A stretch of 64,000 nt of DNA from Nocardiopsis gilva YIM 90087 (lineage in GTDB: Bacteria; Actinomycetota; Actinomycetes; Streptosporangiales; Streptosporangiaceae), in assembly GCF_002263495.1 (NCBI RefSeq), contig NZ_CP022753.1:2108001-2172000 (forward strand), given 5' to 3'. Below the pieces are notes generated by a model that saw nothing but the letters and a program-made list of their open reading frames with translations, did not search any database and had not been told where the DNA came from. Positions 19,198-26,738 of the stretch are shown piece after piece. The translations under genes and the position numbers were made by a program. Position 1 is the first letter of the stretch. Each line of letters starts with the position of its first letter.

Positions 19198-19345
19198 CTG
19201 CCGCCGCACGCAGGAACCCGGTGTGAATCCGGGGCGGTCCCGCCACTGTGACCAGGGAGCGGACCCGCGACCAACGCCACTGCCGGACGCGACCGGTGGG
19301 AAGGCGGCGGGGACGCGGCGATCTGGGAGCCAGGAGACTGCTCGG
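19198..19345 (+). promoter_or_regulatory. Cobalamin riboswitch upstream of chlD
   Basis: The same signature blocks as at 3.0 kb recur: GGAACCCGGTGTGAATCCGG, GCGGTCCCGCCACTGTGACC, a variable arm, and the B12-box GAGCCAGGAGACTGC ending near 19342. It ends about 50 bases before the chlD start. It should lower chelatase and cobO expression when adenosylcobalamin is plentiful. Confidence 0.93.
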
Positions 19346-19396
19346 CACCACGACAAACCCCTATGGGCGTGGACTCCCGAGGAAGGACTGACCCGC

Positions 19397-21460
19397 GTGA
19401 GCGCTTCCGCTCGCTACCCCTTCAGCGCGGTCGTCGGCATGGACGACCTGAAACTGGCGCTGCTGATCAACGCCGTGTCCCCGGCGGTCGGCGGTGTCCT
19501 GGTCCGAGGCGAGAAGGGCACCGCGAAATCGACCGTCGTGCGCGCCCTCGCGGCGCTCCTGCCCGACCTCGACGTCGTCGACGGCTGCCGCTTCGCCTGC
19601 GATCCCGCTGACCCCGACCCAGGCTGCCCCGACGGGCCGCACGCGCGGGACGTCGTGCCCGCTGAGCGCGACGCGCGCCTCGTGGAGCTTCCGGTCGGTG
19701 CGAGCGAGGACCGCCTCGTGGGCTCGCTCGACATCGAACGGGCGCTCACGGAAGGCGTGAAAGCGTTCGAGCCGGGCCTGCTCGCCGCGGCCCACCGCGG
19801 CGTGCTCTACGTCGACGAGGTCAACCTGCTCCACGACCACCTCGTGGACCTGCTGTTGGACGCGGCGGCGATGGGCAGGTCGCACGTCGAGCGCGAGGGC
19901 GTCTCGGTCGCGCACGCCGCCCGGTTCCTGCTGGTCGGCACGATGAACCCGGAGGAGGGCGAGCTGCGCCCGCAGCTCCTGGACCGGTTCGGCCTCACGG
20001 TCGAGGTCGCGGCCACCCGCGAGCCGTCCGAGCGCGCCGACGTGGTCCGCCGCCGCCTCGCCTTCGAGACCGACCCTGACGCCTTCGCCGCCGGGTACGC
20101 GCGCGAGGACGACGAACTCGCGGAGCACATCCGCGCGGCCCGCAAACGGCTGCCCGGGGTCGTCCTCACCGACGCGGCCCTTCGCCAGGTCACGGCCGTG
20201 TGCGCGGCCTTCGAGGTCGATGGTCTGCGCGCCGACATCGTCACGGCCCGCGCGGCCATGGCGCTGGCCGCCTGGCGGGACCACATCGAGGTGACGTCCG
20301 ACGACGTGCGCGACGCGGCCCGGCTCGCCCTGCCGCACCGGCGCCGCCGCGATCCCTTCGACGCCCCCGACCTCGACGAGGACCGGCTGCAGGAGGCGCT
20401 CGACCAGGCGGGTGATGCCGACCCAAAAGGCCGTGAGGACACCCCGGAGGAGCCGGGGAGTCCCGACGACGGCGATGGGTCGGACGACAGTCCGCAGGAG
20501 AGCCAGGACAGCCAGGAGAGCCACGACGGCTCGGACACCGAGGACGCCCCCGCGCCGTCGCCGTCCTCGCCTGACTCCGGCGACCAGCAGGGGGAAGAGC
20601 AGGAAAGCTCCCCCTCGGGGCCGGGACAGCAGACGGGCGACACCACGAGCGAGGCGGGGGAGCCCTACCGCCCGCGGCTGTTCAGCGTCTCCGGGATCGG
20701 CCACGGGACCCCCGGCCGCCGTTCCCGCGCCGAGACGCCGTACGGCAGGACATCGGGGTCCCGTCCGCCGCGAGAACGCGTCGGGACGCTGCACCTGATC
20801 GAGACGCTGCGGGCGGCGGCACCCCACCAGCGGGCCCGGGGCCGCAACGGCCCCGGGCTCCGACTGGAAGGGTCGGACCTGCGGGAGGCCGTCCGCGAGG
20901 GGCGCGAGGGCAACCTCGTGCTGTTCTGCGTGGACGCCAGCGGATCGATGGCGGCGCGGCAGCGCATGCGCGCCGTCAAGGGCGCGGTGCTCAGCCTCCT
21001 GCTCGACGCCTACCAGCGGCGCGACAAGGTCGGGCTGGTCACCTTCCGTGGGCGGGGCGCCGAACTCGACCTGCCGCCCACCTCGTCGGTCGAGGCGGGC
21101 GCGCGCCGCCTGCGCGAGCTGCGTACCGGTGGGCGCACGCCGCTGGCAGCGGGGCTGCTGCGCTCGGCCGACGTACTGCGCGTCGAGCGCCTGCGCGACC
21201 CGATGCGCCGCCCGCTGTTGGTCGTCGTCACCGACGGTCGGGCCACGCAGGGCGGACTCGACGACGCCCTGCGCGCCGGGGCGTGGATCGGTGCTCAGGG
21301 TGTGGAGAGCGTCATCGTCGACTGCGAGTCGGGCGTGGTGCGCCTAGGGTTGGCCGCGCGGCTGGCCGCCACCATGGGCGGGACCACGGTCCGACTGGAT
21401 GAACTGGGAGCCGACGCGCTGAGCGGACTGGTCCGGCACACACGCCACCGCGCCGCGTGA
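19397..21460 (+). CDS. ChlD-type cobalt chelatase subunit (AAA+ plus VWA) with internal frameshift signal
   Basis: A 687-residue fusion-type subunit. The N-terminal AAA+ domain resembles ChlI/BchI, with Walker A GEKGTAKS at 38-45 and Walker B VLYVDEVNLL at 136-145. An acidic, Ser/Gln-rich linker spans about 345-430. The C-terminal von Willebrand A domain carries a MIDAS DASGS at 513-517. With CobN it would form the cobalt chelatase. The GTG at 19397 follows GAGGAAGGA at good spacing. No separate small-subunit gene is seen in the window; instead a -1 frameshift cassette right after the AAA+ domain (20391-20463) would release a 346-residue ChlI-like protein. It lies in an operon with cobO behind the riboswitch. 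Confidence 0.92.
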   Translation: MSASARYPFSAVVGMDDLKLALLINAVSPAVGGVLVRGEKGTAKSTVVRALAALLPDLDVVDGCRFACDPADPDPGCPDGPHARDVVPAERDARLVELPVGASEDRLVGSLDIERALTEGVKAFEPGLLAAAHRGVLYVDEVNLLHDHLVDLLLDAAAMGRSHVEREGVSVAHAARFLLVGTMNPEEGELRPQLLDRFGLTVEVAATREPSERADVVRRRLAFETDPDAFAAGYAREDDELAEHIRAARKRLPGVVLTDAALRQVTAVCAAFEVDGLRADIVTARAAMALAAWRDHIEVTSDDVRDAARLALPHRRRRDPFDAPDLDEDRLQEALDQAGDADPKGREDTPEEPGSPDDGDGSDDSPQESQDSQESHDGSDTEDAPAPSPSSPDSGDQQGEEQESSPSGPGQQTGDTTSEAGEPYRPRLFSVSGIGHGTPGRRSRAETPYGRTSGSRPPRERVGTLHLIETLRAAAPHQRARGRNGPGLRLEGSDLREAVREGREGNLVLFCVDASGSMAARQRMRAVKGAVLSLLLDAYQRRDKVGLVTFRGRGAELDLPPTSSVEAGARRLRELRTGGRTPLAAGLLRSADVLRVERLRDPMRRPLLVVVTDGRATQGGLDDALRAGAWIGAQGVESVIVDCESGVVRLGLAARLAATMGGTTVRLDELGADALSGLVRHTRHRAA
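20391..20463 (+). other. Programmed -1 ribosomal frameshift signal in chlD
   Basis: In the gene's frame the codons are GAC CCA AAA GGC; C20422-A20428 is the canonical X_XXY_YYZ heptamer C_CCA_AAA. After a -1 slip the codons are AGG CCG TGA, stopping at 20434-20436. Eight bases beyond the heptamer starts a stem: GGAC (20437-40) pairs with GTCC (20460-63) and CCCCGG (20442-47) with CCGGGG (20453-58), separated by one A-A mismatch, with an AGGAG loop. Upstream, GGTGAT (20411-16) is complementary to the AUCACC of the 16S 3' end, and AGGAGG lies at 20391-96. The short product would end at the AAA+ domain boundary. Confidence 0.8.
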
Positions 21461-21515
21461 CCCTACACGCGCCGTAGAAGACAAACCACCAGCGACAGAC
21501 AAGGACCCACGACAG

Positions 21516-22118
21516 ATGCCGCAGGGCAAACCGTCCTACGTCCCCGACGACGGACTCACGACGCGGCAACGGCGCAACCGGCCGCTGCTGATCGTGCACA
21601 CCGGCACAGGGAAGGGCAAGTCGACTGCCGCGTTCGGCCTGGCCACACGCGGGTGGGCGCAGGGCTGGGACATCGGGGTGTTCCAGTTCGTGAAGTCCGC
21701 GAAGTGGCGGATCGGCGAGGAGAAGGCGCTGCGCGTCCTGGGCAACACCTCCGAGGGCGGCAAGGTCACCTGGAACAAGATGGGGGAGGGCTGGTCCTGG
21801 ATCCAGCGCCCCGGCACCGAGCAGGACCACGCCGCCGACGCGGCCGAGGGCTGGAACCAGATCAAACGCGACCTGACCGCGGAGACGTATCGGCTCTACG
21901 TGCTCGACGAGTTCACCTACCCGATGAAGTGGGGGTGGGTGGACGCCGACGACGTCGTCGAGACCCTGCGGAACAGGCCCGGGAACCAGCACGTCATCAT
22001 CACCGGACGCGACGCCGACCAGCGGCTGCTGGACGCGGCCGATCTCGTCACCGACATGACGAAGGTCAAGCACCCGATGGACGCGGGGCAGAAGGGCCAG
22101 CGCGGCATCGAATGGTGA
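21516..22118 (+). CDS. cobO: Cob(I)yrinic acid a,c-diamide adenosyltransferase
   Basis: A 200-residue CobO/BtuR/CobA-type adenosyltransferase that attaches the upper 5'-deoxyadenosyl ligand from ATP to the cobalt(I) corrinoid. The inverted P-loop GTGKGKST is at 30-37, followed by AAFGLATRGWAQGWDIGVFQF and the conserved VLDEFTYPMKWGW. Length is typical. It begins 55 bases after the chlD stop, in the same riboswitch-led operon, and is followed by a palindromic element acting between convergent genes. Confidence 0.95.
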   Translation: MPQGKPSYVPDDGLTTRQRRNRPLLIVHTGTGKGKSTAAFGLATRGWAQGWDIGVFQFVKSAKWRIGEEKALRVLGNTSEGGKVTWNKMGEGWSWIQRPGTEQDHAADAAEGWNQIKRDLTAETYRLYVLDEFTYPMKWGWVDADDVVETLRNRPGNQHVIITGRDADQRLLDAADLVTDMTKVKHPMDAGQKGQRGIEW

Positions 22119-22149
22119 CGCGCCGCTAGCTGTCAGGTCGCCCCGGGTC

Positions 22150-22221
22150 CCCCCGTTGATCTCGGGAAAGTGCGCCAAGAAACCGCTGGAATTTGGCGCT
22201 TTTCCCCGAGATCAACGGGGG
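22150..22221. repeat. Palindromic intergenic element, copy 1
   Basis: Outer arms carry CCGTTGATCTCGG and CCGAGATCAACGG (about 17 of 18 paired); the inner arms, GTGCGCCAA with TTGGCGC, continue the stem. It lies between the convergent cobO and acetyltransferase genes and contains the latter's stop codon. Related elements occur at 42400 and 63318 with different but still paired inner arms. It may serve as a two-way terminator. Confidence 0.85.
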
Positions 22222-22784
22222 AGGTCGGTGGGGATGAGGCTGTAGAGCGCCATATCGCAGCGGCCTTCGTGCAGCCGCATCGCGTTGCGCTCGATGCCCT
22301 CGAAGACGAAACCGGCCTTCTCGGCGACGCGGCGCGAGCCGGTGTTGGCGGTCGCGGCCCTCAGCACGATCCGCTCGAAGCCCTGGTCAATGGCCCAGCG
22401 GCAGGCGGCGATCGTCGCCTCGGCGGCCAGACCTCGGCCGCGTGCCCACGGTGCCATCCAGTAGCCGATCTCGGTCGTCTGGGTCACCCACATAGTGCGC
22501 GTGAAGCCGATGGATCCGCAGAAACGGCCCGTGTCGCGTTCGATGATGGCCCACTTCTGCCCATCGCCGGTGACCCGGGACTCCGGCGCCACCGTCCGGC
22601 ACCACGCCTCGGCTTCGTCGTGGGTGTACGGCACTCCGGGTTCGGGGAGCGGAAGCCACCTCTGAATCTCGGGGTCGTTGACCGCGGCGAAGACATCGTC
22701 GATGTCGGCTTCGGTGAAGGCACGCAGCGTCAACCGTTCCGTCTGCAGGATGACGATCGGCATCATCTGCTTGGCAGAGGTCAT
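22212..22784 (-). CDS. GNAT family N-acetyltransferase (RimJ/RimL type)
   Basis: A 190-residue acetyl-CoA-dependent transferase: LQTERLTLRAFTEADIDDVF opens it and the acetyl-CoA-binding motif A is GYWMAPWARGRGLAAEAT, followed by ANTGSRRVAEKAGFVFEG. This is the RimJ/RimL-like acetylation domain (Acetyltransf_3). The ATG at 22784 overlaps the cobB stop in ATGA, so it is translated from the cobB message; an ATG 15 bases upstream (22799) is possible. Its substrate is unknown and a corrinoid role is only suggested by the operon. Confidence 0.88.
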   Translation of the reverse strand: MTSAKQMMPIVILQTERLTLRAFTEADIDDVFAAVNDPEIQRWLPLPEPGVPYTHDEAEAWCRTVAPESRVTGDGQKWAIIERDTGRFCGSIGFTRTMWVTQTTEIGYWMAPWARGRGLAAEATIAACRWAIDQGFERIVLRAATANTGSRRVAEKAGFVFEGIERNAMRLHEGRCDMALYSLIPTDLPR

Positions 22785-24226
22785 CGGTTCGGGCTGCATT
22801 CCGGTCCTTCCAACTCGTCGAACGTGTGCACGGCGCGGAGGAATCGAGCGGCCATGGCCGGGGCTCCCGCCCAGTGCACATGGAGGTAAGAGGCGTTCAG
22901 GGTGGCACTCGCGTATCCGTCGCCGCCACTGGATTTCCACTGCCAGGCGGGGTCGGTGCCGTGGGCGGGGGTGAGTGCGGTGCGGTGGAACTCGTGGCCG
23001 TGGACCCGGGTCCCGGCGGCGGCCAGGACGGAGTCGCGTACGGCGACGGCGGCGCGGTAGCCGAGGGTGAGGCGGCCCGTCATCCGTGCTTCGGCGGGGA
23101 TGACCCCGCACATCGGTGCCCCGTCCAGCTCGCGCGCGAGGTAGAGCAGCCCGGCGCACTCGGCGGCCACAGGCGCACCGCGACCTGCCAGGTCGGCGAC
23201 GGCGGATCTCAGCGAGGCGTTTCCGGAGAGCTCGGCGGCGTGCATCTCGGGGAACCCACCGCCGATGACGAGCCCGCGGGCGTTTTCCGGAAGCTTCTCG
23301 TCGTGCAGTGGATCAAATGCGACCACCTCGGCTCCACCGGCCCGCAGCAGCTCGGTCTGCTCGGTGTAGGAGAAGGTGAACGCGGGTCCACCCGCGACTG
23401 CTATCCGCGGGGAGGGCCCGGCCGAGCCCGACGCGCTGTCCGTTGGGGCGCCCTCGGGCGTCAGCAGCGCGGCCATCTCGGCGTCGGGGTCCCACGGCGA
23501 GCCGGGGAGCGGGGCGGCAGCGCGCGCCAGCGCGACGATCGCGTCCAGGTCGCAGGAGTCGGCGACCAGCGAGCCGAGCGCGTCCACGGCCTCGCGCGCG
23601 GCATGGGCTCGTTCGGCGGCCGGGATGAGGCCAAGGTGACGGGACGGAGTCTCGATGGCGGCGTGCCGCCGAATGGCGCCGAGAACCGGAACGCCCACGT
23701 CCTCCAGCGCGTCCCGTAGCAGCTTCTCATGGCGGTCGGAGCCGACCCGGTTGAGGATCACGCCGCCGACCCGCACACGCGTCTCGAAGGTGCAGAAGCC
23801 GTGCACGAGAGCGGCGATGGACCGGCTGGTCCGGGCGGCGTCCACGACCAGCACAACCGGCGCTCCGAGCTGCCCGGCGACATGCGCGGTCGAGGCGAAG
23901 TCCCCGGGGCCGTGGAAGTGCCGCGGCTCGGAGGCGCCGTCGAACAGGCCCATCACGCCCTCGATGACGGCGATGTCCGCCCCGGCGGCGCCATGCTCGA
24001 ACAGCGGCACGATCCGGTCCTCGCCGCAGAGCACCGGATCCAGGTTCCGCGGCGGCCGCCCGGTGGCGAGGGCGTGATACCCGGGATCGATGTAGTCAGG
24101 CCCCACCTTGTGCCCGGACACGCGCGTTCCCCGAGCCGCCAGAGCGGCCATGAGCCCGGTGGCGACCGTGGTCTTCCCACTCCCCGACGCCGGGGCGGCG
24201 ATCACCACGCGCGGAACCTGCGGCAT
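22781..24226 (-). CDS. cobB: Cobyrinic/hydrogenobyrinic acid a,c-diamide synthase
   Basis: A 481-residue CobB/CbiA. It amidates the a and c side-chain carboxylates of (hydrogeno)byrinic acid using glutamine and ATP. The N-terminal ATPase domain has the P-loop APASGSGKTT at 11-20 and HKVGPDYIDPGYHA. The C-terminal glutaminase domain has the Cys nucleophile in VAAECAGLLYL and the catalytic His in YLHVHW near the end. The ATG 24226 has GAGGGA eight bases upstream. The product is the substrate of the CobN chelatase in the late-cobalt route. It shares a message with the downstream GNAT gene. Confidence 0.95.
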   Translation of the reverse strand: MPQVPRVVIAAPASGSGKTTVATGLMAALAARGTRVSGHKVGPDYIDPGYHALATGRPPRNLDPVLCGEDRIVPLFEHGAAGADIAVIEGVMGLFDGASEPRHFHGPGDFASTAHVAGQLGAPVVLVVDAARTSRSIAALVHGFCTFETRVRVGGVILNRVGSDRHEKLLRDALEDVGVPVLGAIRRHAAIETPSRHLGLIPAAERAHAAREAVDALGSLVADSCDLDAIVALARAAAPLPGSPWDPDAEMAALLTPEGAPTDSASGSAGPSPRIAVAGGPAFTFSYTEQTELLRAGGAEVVAFDPLHDEKLPENARGLVIGGGFPEMHAAELSGNASLRSAVADLAGRGAPVAAECAGLLYLARELDGAPMCGVIPAEARMTGRLTLGYRAAVAVRDSVLAAAGTRVHGHEFHRTALTPAHGTDPAWQWKSSGGDGYASATLNASYLHVHWAGAPAMAARFLRAVHTFDELEGPECSPNR

Positions 24227-24305
24227 GCGAGTATCCCTCTTCCTGCCCGACTGATCGACGACCGTCCAGGCTATGCGCACAAGAGAATCCCCGGGCACCA
24301 ACGAG

Positions 24306-24332
24306 CGATGCCCCCGCGTGGCGGGGGCATCG
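24306..24332 (-). terminator. Hairpin between minus-strand genes and cobB
   Basis: A perfect 12-bp stem (CGATGCCCCCGC and GCGGGGGCATCG, GTG loop) lies 14 bases past the stop of the DUF397 remnant and upstream of the cobB start. It would stop minus-strand transcripts from the right before cobB. Confidence 0.7.
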
Positions 24333-24345
24333 CATGTTTCCGGTG

Positions 24346-24417
24346 CTACAGGCGGCCGGACTTCACCTCAGCGAGGAAGACGGACCACTCCGGCCGGGAT
24401 GTGGCGTGCCAGCCGGG
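24346..24417 (-). pseudogene. C-terminal fragment of a DUF397 protein
   Basis: The minus strand reads HATSRPEWSVFLAEVKSGRL then stop (TAG at 24348-24346). This is the characteristic end of DUF397 proteins, small actinobacterial partners of XRE-family regulators. No start or N-terminal block (WRKSSYSG..) is found upstream; a palindrome begins at 24415. It is a remnant. Confidence 0.55.
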
Positions 24418-24440
24418 CCGGTGTCCCGGGACACCGGCCC
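24415..24440 (-). terminator. Perfect 26-base palindrome, terminator-like
   Basis: GGGCCGGTGTCCC with its exact complement gives a 26-base palindrome 43 bases past the stop of the 24483-25235 gene. It can fold as a stable hairpin and is the likely terminator of that gene. Confidence 0.65.
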
Positions 24441-24482
24441 GACCACCGTCGAGCGGTGGGCCCCACGGCTGAAGTTGCGGCG

Positions 24483-25235
24483 TCAGTGGTGGGCACGCGT
24501 TCCGCGTCGGCCGAAGCCGAGGAACGTGCCCTTCTGCTCCTCGGCGGTACGGGGATGTGGGGCCGCGGGCTGTGCGCCCTCCTCAGCCTCCGCCGCCGCC
24601 TCGGGCCGCGTCCCGGCGCGCACGGTCGTCCAGGCCACCGGCCAGAACACCACGATCGCGGCGACCGCCATCACGTAGAAGGCCCAGAACGGCGGAGCCA
24701 CCATCGCCAGGGCCGTCACGACCAGCGCGATCGCCACCAGCCCCGTCAGGTCCCGGCTCATGATCGCGCCGCGGACGACACCCATCGCGAACGCCAGCGC
24801 CCCGAGCGCGAAGGCCACGGAACCGCTGATCAGCAGCGTCATGAACCACGGGTTCACGGCCTCGATCAGCGCCACGGTGTCGACACCCGTATCGATAGCG
24901 CCCGCGATGGTCATCTCGATCGCGGGCAGTCCCGCGAGGAGCACGAAGCCCGCGATGACCAGGGGGAACGCCCAGGAACTCCAGCGCTCCTCGCCTGCGT
25001 CCCTCAGGCGCCCGCGCAGGGCCAGGAAGGCGAGGGCGGACAGCGCGAAGGCCACCAGCGTCAGCATGTGCGCGGCGGCCCAGCGGGTGGTGTCGGCCTC
25101 GGCGGCCTCCGCGACGACCTCCGGGGTCGGCGCGCCGCCGGACACGAACGGGTGGTACAGGAAAGCGGCCAGCAGGACCACGGGGGCGATGGCCATGGCG
25201 GCCGCTCGGAACCAGTTACGGGTGGGTGTGGACAT
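24483..25235 (-). CDS. Multi-pass membrane protein, unknown function
   Basis: A 250-residue integral membrane protein with about seven hydrophobic segments (for example MAIAPVVLLAAFLYHPF, MLTLVAFALSALAFLAL, VAIALVVTALAMVAPPF). The end is cytoplasmic and charged (EEQKGTFLGFGRRGTRAHH). The ATG at 25235 has GGAGG eight bases upstream; a GTG three codons earlier is also open. No catalytic motif is visible and I do not recognise the family. Monocistronic. Confidence 0.8.
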   Translation of the reverse strand: MSTPTRNWFRAAAMAIAPVVLLAAFLYHPFVSGGAPTPEVVAEAAEADTTRWAAAHMLTLVAFALSALAFLALRGRLRDAGEERWSSWAFPLVIAGFVLLAGLPAIEMTIAGAIDTGVDTVALIEAVNPWFMTLLISGSVAFALGALAFAMGVVRGAIMSRDLTGLVAIALVVTALAMVAPPFWAFYVMAVAAIVVFWPVAWTTVRAGTRPEAAAEAEEGAQPAAPHPRTAEEQKGTFLGFGRRGTRAHH

Positions 25236-25489
25236 GGTGCCCACCTCCAGGACGAGATCCGACCCGGTCCGGGCGCCCGTTCAGCCCGGGCACGAAGTAC
25301 TTATCGTCACAGTACGCCGGTGCCTCCGTCCTGGTATAGGCCCAAGGTCCCTGTCGTGCGGGATATTCGCAGGTCGGAGTCGCGTGTGGGCGTCGCGGCC
25401 GTCTATCCGCGCTGGCCCGCGCCACCGATGCAGGCGCCAGGGCGGGCACTAGTAGCGGTACCGGCCCGGCGGACGCCGCAGGGGAGCAG

Positions 25490-25705
25490 GTGATCGCCCG
25501 GCAGCTCCCTCCCGGTCACCTCGGCAAGGTCTTCACTGAGGTCCGTGAACGCGCTGAACGCCTCGGTCACTGGCTCACCTGGTACCGCACCGACGAGGGG
25601 TGGAGGTTCACCCTCACCGATTGCGCCACCGGGAACAAGCGCACCTACCCCTACCTCGCCCAGGTCCAGGCCCACCTGAACCGGGCTGAGCGCGAGCGTC
25701 GCTGA
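25490..25705 (+). CDS. Small protein of unknown function
   Basis: A 71-residue frame from GTG 25490, with GGGGAG close upstream. The sequence (TEVRERAERLGHWLTWYRTD, YPYLAQVQAHLNRAERERR) is charged, helical and has actinobacterial codon bias, and the opposite strand gives no better candidate. No membrane segment or motif. The ribosome site spacing is short (three bases), so the start may be further in. Confidence 0.55.
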   Translation: MIARQLPPGHLGKVFTEVRERAERLGHWLTWYRTDEGWRFTLTDCATGNKRTYPYLAQVQAHLNRAERERR

Positions 25706-25794
25706 CCGGCCCCCACAACCGCCGCCCGGCCCCACGGAAACGCCTCTGACTAATGCGTTTCTCGATGAATTGAAACGGATCGGTCGAATTCAGG

Positions 25795-25823
25795 TTGGCA
25801 ATCCGCAAGGCTGACACTATCCA
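25795..25823 (+). promoter_or_regulatory. Candidate promoter of the cobI-cobM-cbiD operon
   Basis: TTGGCA (25795-25800) and TATCCA (25818-25823) are 17 bases apart, about 175 bases before cobI, in a stretch of lower GC (25740-25830). No cobalamin riboswitch is found ahead of this block, unlike the two chelatase genes. The rest of 25706-25997 shows no gene. Confidence 0.35.
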
Positions 25824-25997
25824 GATCCCTTGTCGTGCTGTGCTCGTCGGACGGGGCGCCAGCCATGTGTGGTGAGCTCCGCCCCCACCTCGGCGTTGGC
25901 TGAAGGGGGCCCTGAGCCGCGAGCCTGACCCAGATACGCTGATCCGCGGCATCTGCTGCGAAAGCGGCGGGAGTTGGACGACGGAAAGCGCGGTGGC

Positions 25998-26738
25998 ATG
26001 GGCGCGAGCAGGCGGCTCGTCGGGGTCGGAGTGGGGCCGGGTGACCCGGAGTTGGTGACGGTGAAGGCCGTGCGGAGGATGCGCGAGGCCGACGTCGTGC
26101 TGGTTCCGGTCATGGCCCTGGATGAGCCGGGACGGGCGGAGGCCACGGTCCGCGAGCATGTGGACGATCAGTCCGTCGAGCGCGTCGTCTTCGCGCTCAA
26201 CGATCGCGGAGGCCGCAGCGAGCGTCGGGTGCGGGCCTGGGACGAGGCGGCGCGGGCGGTGGTGCGGCACTTCGAGAGCGGGGCACAGACGGTCGCGTTC
26301 GCCACCATCGGCGACCCCAACGTCTACTCCACCTTCAGCTACCTCGCGCAGACCGTACGCGGCCTGGACCCCGACGTCGAGATCGAGACCGTCGCGGGCA
26401 TCACCGCCATGCAGGACCTGGCCGCACGCTCGGGCAGCGTGCTGGCCGAGGGAACCGAGCCGCTGACGCTGCTTCCGGTGACCAGCGGGGTGGACCGGCT
26501 GCGGGAAGCACTGTCGGGGGATGCAACGGTGGTCGCCTACAAGTTCGGCCGGTTCGCCCCGGAGGCGGTGGCGGCGCTGCGCGAGTCCGGTCGCCTGGAG
26601 GACGCCGTGTACGGTTCTCGCCTGGGGCTCGACGATGAACGGATCGCCCCGGCTGCGAAGCTGGAGGGCGAAGAGCTCCCGTACCTGTCGACACTGATCG
26701 CCCCGGCACGCCGGGGCGAGCGCGGAGGGAAACTGTGA
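25998..26738 (+). CDS. cobI: Precorrin-2 C20-methyltransferase
   Basis: A 246-residue tetrapyrrole methylase that uses SAM to methylate C20 of precorrin-2. The SAM-binding start LVGVGVGPGDPELVTVKAV and the VAFATIGDPNVYSTFSYL motif are characteristic, and GITAMQDLAARSG marks CobI/CbiL. ATG 25998 is chosen; a TTG at 25974 would add eight residues. The stop overlaps the start of cobM in GTGA, so the two are coupled. It is the first gene of a three-gene corrin-ring block. Confidence 0.92.
   Translation: MGASRRLVGVGVGPGDPELVTVKAVRRMREADVVLVPVMALDEPGRAEATVREHVDDQSVERVVFALNDRGGRSERRVRAWDEAARAVVRHFESGAQTVAFATIGDPNVYSTFSYLAQTVRGLDPDVEIETVAGITAMQDLAARSGSVLAEGTEPLTLLPVTSGVDRLREALSGDATVVAYKFGRFAPEAVAALRESGRLEDAVYGSRLGLDDERIAPAAKLEGEELPYLSTLIAPARRGERGGKL

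Noticed and set aside
19031-19351. N-terminal extension of the LLM oxidoreductase
   Set aside because: It lies opposite the cobalamin riboswitch and has no family match.
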